From positions 1 to 13,495 of the forward strand of contig OMRJ01000301.1 of NCBI GenBank assembly GCA_900313475.1: DNA of 13,495 nucleotides, read 5' to 3'. This stretch comes from an uncultured Eubacteriales bacterium (GTDB lineage Bacteria > Bacillota > Clostridia > Oscillospirales > Acutalibacteraceae). A model generated the notes under the pieces. It saw nothing but the letters and a program-made list of their open reading frames with translations. It did no database searches and was not told the origin of the DNA. The translations under genes and the position numbers were made by a program. Positions 7,618 to 13,495 of the stretch are shown here, one piece after another (within the stretch, counting starts at the first letter, position 1; each line of letters begins with the position of its first letter).

Positions 7618-7644
7618 ATTATAACGAAACTATCGTATTGTCAC
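7618..7644 (-). promoter_or_regulatory. Promoter candidate for mgsA-hisS-aspS
   Basis: On the - strand, GTGACA (7644-7639, five of six to TTGACA) is followed after 15 bases by a perfect TATAAT (7623-7618). The spacer is shorter than the ideal 17. It lies in the 134-bp gap between the minD-like stop (7682) and the mgsA-like start (7547), which is the largest gap in the block from 5743 to 12990. No convincing terminator hairpin was found in this gap, so some read-through from the mre operon is likely. Confidence 0.55.
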
Positions 7645-7681
7645 CCTAAATAATATCATACTTATGTATAAATGGCAAGAA

Positions 7682-8407
7682 TTATTTCAGGAGTGTTAAC
7701 TTTAATTCGACGTTTTTCCCCATTATTCTGTGAGCGATTCTGTCAAATGAGCCGGCGGCGATGTTTTTTTTGCTTTTTGTGCCCCTGTACAGCAGAGAAT
7801 CGTCTTCGGGGATTATGCCGATGAGCCTGACAAGGGAGGCGTCGATTATTTCGTCTACCGAAATGAGCCTGCCTTTTTTTGCGGCTTTTAAATCATATCT
7901 GTTGATTATCAGGCGTGTTCCCGAAACACCCGCTTCGCGAAGCTTTTCGTCAACTGCCGCCGCTCCTCTTACGGATATCTCGTCGCCGGTTGCGATTATC
8001 AGTCCGTAGTCGGCAGCCGCAGCCGCCCTGAAAACGCCGGTGCCGAGTCCCGCGGGGGAATCGGTTATTATAACATCGAAGCTGCCGTCAAGCGCTTTAA
8101 CAAGCTCTTTTACCGCGCTTTTGCTGTCTGTTCCAACCGTTGACGCAGGGGCGCTTATGAGCGACAGCTTGTCAAAAACTTTTGTTACTGCGTCCGCAGG
8201 TGCGCATGAACCGCTGAAAACATCGTACCACCCGAATGCGGCAAATTCACGGCAGCCGAGCATTGTGTCGAGTGAGGCAAGTCCCGCGTCGCAGTCGATG
8301 AGCAGAGTGTTCACGCCCTGTTTTGCAAGTGCTTTGCCGAGTCCTGCGGCGGTGGTGGATTTGCCTACGCCGCCCTTGCCCGATGCGATGACTATTTTTT
8401 TTGCCAT
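7682..8407 (-). CDS. minD: MinD-like P-loop ATPase (septum-site/ParA family)
   Basis: The 241-residue protein has the deviant Walker A box of the MinD/ParA family (ASGKGGVGKSTTA, 8-20), the Walker A' strand (LLIDCDAGLASLDTMLG, 35-51) and a switch II segment DSPAGLGTG (116-124). IIGxxPED near 198-203 (IGIIPEDD) is also MinD-like. Members dimerise on ATP, bind the membrane through a C-terminal amphipathic helix and position other proteins. Here the C-terminus (RIMGKNVELKLTLLK) is shorter than in standard MinD (about 260-270 residues) and lacks a clear KGFLKRLF-type helix. No minC or minE lies beside it. The start is set at 8407: AAAGGAG at 8418-8424 with 10 bases spacing, and MAKKIVIASGKGG is the normal N-terminus; the 57-codon upstream extension runs in another frame through the end of PBP2. 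It follows PBP2 by 19 bp. ATPase family is sure, Min function less so. Confidence 0.85.
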   Translation of the reverse strand: MAKKIVIASGKGGVGKSTTAAGLGKALAKQGVNTLLIDCDAGLASLDTMLGCREFAAFGWYDVFSGSCAPADAVTKVFDKLSLISAPASTVGTDSKSAVKELVKALDGSFDVIITDSPAGLGTGVFRAAAAADYGLIIATGDEISVRGAAAVDEKLREAGVSGTRLIINRYDLKAAKKGRLISVDEIIDASLVRLIGIIPEDDSLLYRGTKSKKNIAAGSFDRIAHRIMGKNVELKLTLLK

Positions 8408-8426
8408 TGGTGAAGCGCTCCTTTCA

Positions 8427-10547
8427 TCAGTCGATAAGCGTGTTTTCGGTTCGGACGTTCCTGACCTCGCCCATTTTTGAAAAGTAATACTCGAATATGT
8501 CCGCCGCGACCTGTGCCGTTGATGAGCCGCTACCCGCATTTTCGATAACAACGGCGATTGATATTTCGGCATCTTCATACGGACCGAACGCGATAAGAAA
8601 GCCGTCGGTGCCGTCTACGTACACGCCGTTTACGCGGCGGGTTTTTTCGGCAGTACCGGTTTTACACGCGACCTTGTATCTCAAATGACCGAGGTAAGGT
8701 TCGCAGCTTGTTTCGTTTGCAACGAGATACATGCCGCCTTTCACGGTGTTTATCGACTCTTTGCTTATATTTGTCTGTACCGCTGTCTCAGGCTCGTGCT
8801 CATAGAGCGTTGTGCCGTAGTCGGCGTAGAGCACCTTGCTTACGAGATACGGGACGTAACGCGTGCCGCCGTTCGCTATTGTCGCGCAGTAGTTTGAAAG
8901 CTGCAGCGGGGTGAAGGAGTTGTCGGACTGACCTATGGCGGCGAGCAGTGTTTCGCCCGGTTTCCAACCCTTTCCGACGGAATCACGGTATTCGACGCCC
9001 GCAAGGATGCCCTGTGCCTCGTCAATTTCAATGCCCGTTTTCTGTCCCAGACCGAACAGCTTTGAATATGCGTTCAGCTTTTCGATGCCGAGCTGCCGGG
9101 CTATTTCAAAAAAGAAAATATTGCACGACACGCCGAGTGCGCGCTGAACGTTGATGTTCCCGTGTGCGGTTTTTCTGAAGCATGCGAAGGTCTGGTCGAT
9201 ATAAGTGTATTGCCCGGTGCATAAAATTCTTGTGTCCTTTGTGATGATTCCTTCTTCAAGCCCGGCGAGGGCAACGCACGGTTTCATGGTCGAACCGGGA
9301 GAGTAGGCACTTTGGAAGGCTCTGTTCCACAGCGGTTTGCCGGGGTCTTTGCTCAATTTGTCATAGTCATCGTAATATGTCGCGAGACTGTAGCCGGGAT
9401 AAGTTGCCGCCGCAAGAACCGCACCCGTTTTTACATCCTGTACCACAACCGCGCCTGCGGGTGTGAGTCCCTTTGTTATCGCTTCGTCGTCGGTAACGGA
9501 TTTTATCCGTTCCTCAAGTGACGATTGCGCTATTTCCTGAATATCTTTGTTGATAGTGGTTATCACCGTTCCGCCCTGTTCGGGTGCGACCGCGTAGCTT
9601 TCTTCAATACTGCCGTCCTTGCCGACGGAGAGTGTTTTTACACCGTTTTTTCCGCGCAGATACTGCTCCATTGCCTTTTCGATACCGTTTTTACCTATCG
9701 AATCGGTGATGGCGTAAGCGCGTGCGTTTATCTGTGCCGTTTTTTCACTGTCGAGCACGGCGGTTTTCAGAGCTTCATCCGTTTCCGCTTTCTTCTCCTT
9801 GTATTCGTCCGCGCTCAAAGCGCCGACCGTGCCGAGAAGATGGGCGGCAAGAGTGCCGTTGCCCGTGTATTTGCGAACGGAGCGCACCTGTCCGTCAACG
9901 CCCGAATAAAAGTCGCTGTTTTCCTTTATATAAGCGATGGTCGTAACGGAAACGTCCTCGCTGAACGTATAGGGCGCATATACCGAAAAACCGCTTTTTT
10001 TCATATTGTACCGAACGGACATAAGTTTTATCGCGTCCGCTTTCGGGTATTTTTCAAGTCCGAATTCCTCCGTCATTGCGTCATAACAGTTTTGTGCAGT
10101 TGCATACGGGTTCAGATTAAGCATGGACGGAGATTTCATTTTTTTGATGTCGCTCTCACTGTCTTCCGGAAAGGCGGGATTACCGTTCCCGTCGAAAACA
10201 AGAGGCATTGCATCTATCCATTTCTCGTTTTTGCTTTCGAGAAGATTTATAAGGCTCAAGAGTACGGTGTTCATTTCATCGTTTTTTGACGGAAACTCAA
10301 GAGCGTTGAATATAAGGGAATTGACCTGTTCGTTGTAGACCAGTGCGTTGCCGCTGCGGTCGAGTATTTCGCCGCGTGACGCGTTGACCGTCACGTTATA
10401 GCTTTTTGAAGACGGCGACGCGCTGTTGTCGCTCCCTGCGCCGTACACCTGAATGACAAAGAGCACGGCAACAAAGACCGTTACCGCAAGCACGGACACA
10501 ATCGTAAAAAAAGCTATTCTTGGTTGTTTTTTCTTTTTGTCTCTCAT
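8427..10547 (-). CDS. mrdA: Penicillin-binding protein 2, elongasome transpeptidase
   Basis: This 706-residue class B PBP cross-links peptidoglycan during lateral wall growth, working with MreB/C/D and RodA outside the membrane. It has a basic cytoplasmic N-terminus (MRDKKKKQPR), one membrane helix (about 11-33), the ASRGEILDRSGNALVYN motif of the PBP dimerisation domain (56-72), and the transpeptidase triad: S419-T-M-K (in SPGSTMKP), S474-C-N (in GVSCNIFF) and K629-T-G (in ACKTGTAEK). All catalytic residues are intact. The start is taken at ATG 10547, because upstream codons of the frame run through mreD coding sequence and begin a run of non-conserved residues. No Shine-Dalgarno sequence is visible (AAACACATTAAAAAA precedes it); the start lies 4 bases after the mreD stop, so translational coupling is likely. 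The family is sure; the assignment to the elongation PBP rests on the mre context. Confidence 0.95.
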   Translation of the reverse strand: MRDKKKKQPRIAFFTIVSVLAVTVFVAVLFVIQVYGAGSDNSASPSSKSYNVTVNASRGEILDRSGNALVYNEQVNSLIFNALEFPSKNDEMNTVLLSLINLLESKNEKWIDAMPLVFDGNGNPAFPEDSESDIKKMKSPSMLNLNPYATAQNCYDAMTEEFGLEKYPKADAIKLMSVRYNMKKSGFSVYAPYTFSEDVSVTTIAYIKENSDFYSGVDGQVRSVRKYTGNGTLAAHLLGTVGALSADEYKEKKAETDEALKTAVLDSEKTAQINARAYAITDSIGKNGIEKAMEQYLRGKNGVKTLSVGKDGSIEESYAVAPEQGGTVITTINKDIQEIAQSSLEERIKSVTDDEAITKGLTPAGAVVVQDVKTGAVLAAATYPGYSLATYYDDYDKLSKDPGKPLWNRAFQSAYSPGSTMKPCVALAGLEEGIITKDTRILCTGQYTYIDQTFACFRKTAHGNINVQRALGVSCNIFFFEIARQLGIEKLNAYSKLFGLGQKTGIEIDEAQGILAGVEYRDSVGKGWKPGETLLAAIGQSDNSFTPLQLSNYCATIANGGTRYVPYLVSKVLYADYGTTLYEHEPETAVQTNISKESINTVKGGMYLVANETSCEPYLGHLRYKVACKTGTAEKTRRVNGVYVDGTDGFLIAFGPYEDAEISIAVVIENAGSGSSTAQVAADIFEYYFSKMGEVRNVRTENTLID

Positions 10548-10551
10548 TTTT

Positions 10552-11103
10552 TTAATGTGTTTGCGCGGAGGACGAGCCTGCTGCCGCGTCCGGTGAACGC
10601 ATGCGGTTGTGAAGATAAACTGCGGGGTAAAATGTGATCGGGGTGAGCACGGCAGAAAGAATAACGGAGGGGAGATACGTCCCCTTGAGCAGCTCGCCGG
10701 CATATGATGCATCATGGATAAGACAGTTGAAAATGAGCAGAATGAAGCAATATGCTGTGCCGGAAACCGCCGTGAAAAGCATTGCCGTCAGCACCGTGTT
10801 CCTGAAAACATAGTGTGCGAGAAGCCCGGCGGCGCAGGCGATTACCGCGTAATACAGAGTGAACACACCGTCCGTTACGGTCGATACTGTGTCCGTGAGC
10901 ACACCTGCCAGAAGTCCGAAACACAGTCCGGCATATTCACGCTCCGCCATTGCGGCGGAGACAGTCAACGGAAGCAGCAGTCCGGTGGGAAACGGAAAAG
11001 AATATGAAACGTAAGACGCGGTGCTTTGAAGCAAAAACACCGTGATTATTGCCGCTGCAAAGATGCACCGGCGCAATATTCTCAATTTTGTGTCCTGTCT
11101 CAT
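10552..11103 (-). CDS. mreD: Rod shape-determining membrane protein MreD
   Basis: The 183-residue protein is almost entirely hydrophobic, with about five membrane helices (for example IFAAAIITVFLLQS, YYAVIACAAGLLA and LFTAVSGTAYCFILLIF) and a polar C-terminal tail (RMRSPDAAAGSSSAQTH). MreD is poorly conserved; the call rests on the N-terminal pattern (RRCIFAAAIITVFLLQST), the AEREYAGLCFGLLAGVLTD segment typical of MreD (GLxxGLxxD), and position between mreC and PBP2. It would link MreC, PBP2 and RodA in the membrane. Its ATG overlaps the mreC stop by 4 bases (ATGA, 11100-11103), preceded by GGTGA. Confidence 0.93.
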   Translation of the reverse strand: MRQDTKLRILRRCIFAAAIITVFLLQSTASYVSYSFPFPTGLLLPLTVSAAMAEREYAGLCFGLLAGVLTDTVSTVTDGVFTLYYAVIACAAGLLAHYVFRNTVLTAMLFTAVSGTAYCFILLIFNCLIHDASYAGELLKGTYLPSVILSAVLTPITFYPAVYLHNRMRSPDAAAGSSSAQTH

Positions 11104-11969
11104 TGTGCGTCACCGTTTTGTCGGCGGACATTTGCCTGACCGTTGAAATATGTTATAACAAAAACATCTGTTATGTCCTTTGAATCGACTCCGGGTATCA
11201 CGGAGGCGTATGCCGATATGTCCGTCTCATCGTTTACGACTTCCGAAACGGTGCCGATTATAAGATCTTTCGGAAAGATTCCTCCTGTTCCCGATGTGCA
11301 GACTATTCCCCCGGGAACGATGGGTGTAGAGCGGGAAAGCCCGGATATGCGTATTCTTCCGGTTTTGGCAAGTCCCGTATCCGATTCGGTGTAGCAGTCT
11401 TCGCGAGTTCTTATTTCATATGCGCTCACGCTTACCTTGGGGTCGAGAAGCGTTCTGACAACAGCGGTGCTTTTTGATACTTCTTTAACGCATCCGACAA
11501 GATATTTGCCGTAGATGACGGGGTCGTTGACCTCTATACCGTCGTCGCTGCCCTTGTCGATTGTGAACGCGCCGTAGAAGTCGCCCGTGTCACGGAGCAC
11601 TACAGCCGCAGGCTCAAAGGTGTAGTCGGGGTTCTCCGACTTTATTTCGAGAAATGCCTCGTAAGAATTAAGTCTGTGAAGCGTGTCATAGTAGTCGGCA
11701 AGCTCGCTGCGGGCGCTTTCAAGCTCGCCCCGCAATGAGTTTATCTCATCGATATACGTTTTTGACGATTTGAACCGAGCGCCGAATTGTGCAAGCTTTT
11801 TTGCGGCTGTTTCGGAGATCGAATTGAGCGGAGCGAAAATTTTTCCCGCGACGGAGGTAACGGGAGAAGTGCCGTCGTTTGACACTGCGGCAACAAAGAT
11901 GCCGAGCAGCAGCGACAGCATAACGCAGAGTATTATTTTGAATTTTGTGCCTGAAAAAAAACTGCGCAT
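11100..11969 (-). CDS. mreC: Rod shape-determining protein MreC
   Basis: This 289-residue bitopic protein has a short basic N-terminus (MRSFFSGTKFK), one membrane helix (about 11-29), a coiled-coil stretch (about 70-112, with INSLRGELESARSELADYY), and the extracellular beta-barrel pair of the MreC family (AAVVLRDTGDFYGAFTIDKGSDDGI, then DPVIYGKYLVGCV, and GGIFPKDLIIGTV near the end). MreC scaffolds PBP2 and MreD outside the membrane. The start is placed at 11969, not the upstream in-frame ATG at 12020: GGAG at 11978-11981 has 8 bases spacing, the membrane helix then starts at the normal distance, and the longer form would overlap mreB. It follows mreB by 16 bp and overlaps mreD by 4. Confidence 0.95.
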   Translation of the reverse strand: MRSFFSGTKFKIILCVMLSLLLGIFVAAVSNDGTSPVTSVAGKIFAPLNSISETAAKKLAQFGARFKSSKTYIDEINSLRGELESARSELADYYDTLHRLNSYEAFLEIKSENPDYTFEPAAVVLRDTGDFYGAFTIDKGSDDGIEVNDPVIYGKYLVGCVKEVSKSTAVVRTLLDPKVSVSAYEIRTREDCYTESDTGLAKTGRIRISGLSRSTPIVPGGIVCTSGTGGIFPKDLIIGTVSEVVNDETDISAYASVIPGVDSKDITDVFVITYFNGQANVRRQNGDAQ

Positions 11970-11985
11970 CCGTATTACTCCGATT

Positions 11986-12990
11986 TCAGCGATTGAAAAT
12001 GTTAAGTGTGTCTTTTTCAAGACAGATAGCCGTGCCCGTTACAACGCAGTCGAGAGGGTTTACGGCAATTCTTACCGGCATTCCCGTTGTGTCGGAAATG
12101 AGTGTGTCAAGACCGCGGAGCAGAGCGCCGCCGCCCGTTAGCATTATACCCGAATCCATTATGTCGGAGGCAAGCTCCGGCGGTGTTTTTTCGAGTGTGG
12201 AGCGAATTGCCTCCACTATCTGCGAAACGGGATCGGAGAGAGCTTCTCTTATGTCCTCCGAGGTTACCTCCACGTTTTTCGGCAGTCCGTCTATGAGATT
12301 TCTGCCTCTTATGTCCATCGCGCCCTCGCCGTCGTAGGGTGCGGCGGAGCCTATGCTTATTTTGATTTCCTCGGCAGTGCGTTCACCGATAAGAAGGTTG
12401 TATTTCTTCTTTATAAACTGCACTATAGTCTCGTCGAATTCGTCGCCCGCCACTCTCACGGAGCGTGAGGTTACAATGTCGCCGAGTGAAATTACCGCGA
12501 CCTCGCTCGTGCCGCCGCCGATATCCGCGACCATGCTGCCCGAAGCCTCCGCCACGGGAAGTCCCGCGCCTATTGCCGCCGCCATCGGTTTTTCGATAAG
12601 GCTTACATACCGTGCGCCCGCGCTCTTTGCCGCGTCGTGCACAGCCTTGCGCTCAACCTCCGTTACGCCCGACGGAATGCATATCATTACGCGCGCTCTG
12701 CCGAACGGAGAACCGCTCATAGCTTTTTTTATAAAGCGCGAAAGCATGTCAGCCGTCATGTCAAAGTCTGCGATAACGCCGTCCTTAAGCGGTTTTACTG
12801 CGGTTATCGAGCCGGGGGTGCGTCCTATCATCTGTTTCGCTTCGTTGCCGACTGCAACGACTTTCGGCGGGTTCGCCTTAACGTCGACTGCGACGACCGA
12901 CGGTTCACGGACGACTATCCCCTTGTTTTTTACGCACACGAGCGTGTTGGCAGTTCCGAGATCTATGCCTAAATCTACCGAGAATAACAT
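11986..12990 (-). CDS. mreB: Rod shape-determining actin homologue MreB
   Basis: This 334-residue ATPase forms membrane-bound filaments that guide the elongation machinery around the cell. The actin-fold motifs are intact: phosphate 1 DLGTANTLV (10-18), EPSVVAVD (29-36), the connecting motif IGRTPGSI (55-62), phosphate 2 ADIGGGTSEVAVI (155-167) and the adenosine motif TGGGALLRGLD near residue 300. SPFGRARV (94-101) is in the usual membrane-insertion loop. The length is normal for MreB. The start is placed at 12990 (MLFSVDLGIDLG), with AAAGGAA at 13001-13007; a 21-codon upstream extension to 13053 is Arg-rich, unlike MreB, and runs through the leader hairpins. It opens the mreB-C-D-PBP2-minD unit. 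Confidence 0.97.
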   Translation of the reverse strand: MLFSVDLGIDLGTANTLVCVKNKGIVVREPSVVAVDVKANPPKVVAVGNEAKQMIGRTPGSITAVKPLKDGVIADFDMTADMLSRFIKKAMSGSPFGRARVMICIPSGVTEVERKAVHDAAKSAGARYVSLIEKPMAAAIGAGLPVAEASGSMVADIGGGTSEVAVISLGDIVTSRSVRVAGDEFDETIVQFIKKKYNLLIGERTAEEIKISIGSAAPYDGEGAMDIRGRNLIDGLPKNVEVTSEDIREALSDPVSQIVEAIRSTLEKTPPELASDIMDSGIMLTGGGALLRGLDTLISDTTGMPVRIAVNPLDCVVTGTAICLEKDTLNIFNR

Positions 12991-13011
12991 AAAATAATAT
13001 TTCCTTTCGGA

Positions 13012-13061
13012 GCACGGATGCCGCCGACGCAAATGAAACGTTGACTTCGGCACCCGTGCCG
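13012..13061 (-). promoter_or_regulatory. Structured leader in front of mreB with two competing hairpins
   Basis: Between the oxidoreductase stop (13078) and mreB (12990), CGGCACCCGTGCCG (13048-13061) is a self-palindrome that can form a compact hairpin (5-bp stem, 4-base loop). Its outer 12 bases (13048-13059) can instead pair with GCACGGATGCCG (13012-13023); in - strand RNA this stem is 12 bp with one G-U pair. The two pairings exclude each other. The second ends 4 bases before the ribosome site. Neither hairpin is followed by a clear T-run on the - strand, so it is not a plain terminator, although a T-rich stretch follows it on the + strand. No clear promoter was found in this gap. Confidence 0.4.
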
Positions 13062-13077
13062 CTTTGTTTTTCCGTGA

Positions 13078-13495
13078 TCAGAATGTGGAGCTCATGTCTC
13101 CCTTGATCGCATCGTTTACCGTCTCTTTTTTCTTAGAGCCGGCAATTTTTTTCTGAAGAAGCTCCCAATAGAGATCCTCGTCAAACGGGATTTCGACCGT
13201 TTTGTCGAGCCATGCCGACAGGAACGCCGCGTTTGAAATTGTAAGCCCGTTGATGCCCTCCGCACCATCTGCTATAAGAGGCTCGCCGCGGAGGATGTGA
13301 GCCGCAAAAGCGTTCATAACGCCGACGTGCTGTTCGTTTTTACCGTCGGTTTCGGGGGACTCCCAATGTCCCTTGTTTTTGCCGAAGCCGTCCTTCGCGA
13401 TCTTGATAAACTCGGAAGTGGGAGTGTCGAGAACATATACGTCAAGATCGAATTTGTTCTCTTTTTCGTTAAATTCGCAAATGATCTTTGCTTTA
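13078..13495 (-). CDS. C-terminal part of a Gfo/Idh/MocA-family oxidoreductase (5' end outside window)
   Basis: The frame is open from the right edge to the stop TGA at 13080-13078, giving 138 residues. The stretch HVGVMNAFAAHILRGEPL, then ADGAEGINGLTISNAAFLSAW and KTVEIPFDEDLYWELLQKKI is the typical end of Gfo/Idh/MocA enzymes: an alpha-beta C-terminal domain whose last helices contain a G-E-P-L-x-A-x-G-x-E-G motif and a helix ending in K-x-V-x-I-P. Such proteins use NAD(P)(H) to oxidise or reduce sugars, inositols or similar polyols. The N-terminal nucleotide-binding domain is not in the window, so substrate and cofactor cannot be told. An internal ATG at 13317 is not the start, since the homology continues upstream of it. 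It is 87 bp upstream of mreB on the same strand and could be cotranscribed with it. Confidence 0.85.
   Translation of the reverse strand, partial: KAKIICEFNEKENKFDLDVYVLDTPTSEFIKIAKDGFGKNKGHWESPETDGKNEQHVGVMNAFAAHILRGEPLIADGAEGINGLTISNAAFLSAWLDKTVEIPFDEDLYWELLQKKIAGSKKKETVNDAIKGDMSSTF

Noticed and set aside
8408..8578. N-terminal extension of the MinD-like protein (298-residue form)
   Set aside because: The extra 57 codons lie inside the PBP2 C-terminus in another frame; the ATG at 8407 has a good ribosome site and gives the standard MinD N-terminus.
9525..10289. 254-codon open frame on the + strand within the PBP2 gene
   Set aside because: It is antisense to a conserved PBP2 coding region with intact motifs, has no recognisable domain, and reflects codon composition of the real gene.
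10548..10715. N-terminal extension of PBP2 (762-residue form)
   Set aside because: The extra 56 codons overlap mreD in another frame and read as Arg/Pro/His-rich non-conserved sequence before the basic-plus-membrane-helix N-terminus.
11970..12020. Upstream ATG for mreC
   Set aside because: It would overlap the mreB end by 35 bases and displace the membrane helix; the ATG at 11969 has GGAG at 8 bases.
12353..12997. 214-codon open frame on the + strand opposite mreB
   Set aside because: Complete antisense overlap with mreB; low-complexity Ser/Thr/Pro-rich translation without family resemblance.
12991..13053. Upstream ATG for mreB
   Set aside because: The extension is Arg/His-rich, falls in the leader hairpins, and MreB proteins begin at MLFSxDLGIDLGT-like sequence.
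13048..13073. Hairpin plus T-rich stretch as a + strand terminator
   Set aside because: No + strand gene lies to its left within reach; the structure is more likely part of the - strand mreB leader.
1..13495. CRISPR array, tRNA, rRNA, insertion sequence or defence system
   Set aside because: No regularly spaced repeats, no cloverleaf-like sequence, no transposase or recombinase, and no toxin or nuclease genes were seen; the genes are core functions.

Overview
The window looks like chromosomal DNA of a low-to-intermediate GC Gram-positive anaerobe of class Clostridia, probably an uncultured gut-type Oscillospirales/Eubacteriales member. This rests on AGGAGG-type ribosome sites, the order mreB-mreC-mreD-PBP2-minD-mgsA (familiar in Clostridia), a clostridial HisRS insertion with CxxC pairs, and clostridial-type secreted proteins. 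Placement below class is a guess. I see no mobile element, tRNA, rRNA or CRISPR array.

Layout. Positions 1-2498 lie on the + strand: the 3' part of an unrecognised, probably exported protein, a terminator hairpin (714-757), then a secreted alpha/beta-hydrolase of lipase/LCAT-like type (867-2498). Everything from 2780 to the right edge is on the - strand. The convergent junction holds one long hairpin with A/T flanks that could stop transcription from both sides. Reading the - strand in its own direction (right to left): the 3' end of a Gfo/Idh/MocA oxidoreductase; the rod-shape operon mreB, mreC, mreD, PBP2 (mrdA) and a MinD-like ATPase, packed with small gaps or overlaps; a 134-bp gap with a good TATAAT promoter; mgsA-like, hisS, aspS; a terminator-like hairpin; and a calcineurin-type metallophosphoesterase with a C-terminal membrane tail.

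How they work together. MreB filaments, MreC, MreD and the transpeptidase PBP2 form the core of the elongasome that builds the lateral wall; the glycosyltransferase partner RodA is not in the window. The MinD-like protein would be a spatial regulator ATPase, but no minC or minE is next to it. hisS and aspS are housekeeping tRNA charging genes, here behind the methylglyoxal synthase homologue.

The most notable points are residue-level. The methylglyoxal synthase homologue keeps the fold motifs and phosphate loop but has Ala for the catalytic Asp71, Tyr for His98 and Asn for Asp101 (E. coli numbering), so it may not make methylglyoxal. The secreted hydrolase has Cys in place of the nucleophile Ser (S-R-C-M-G). 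The metallophosphoesterase has D-x-Q instead of D-x-H in its first motif. I do not see a clearly new multi-gene system; most of the region is ordinary core genome.
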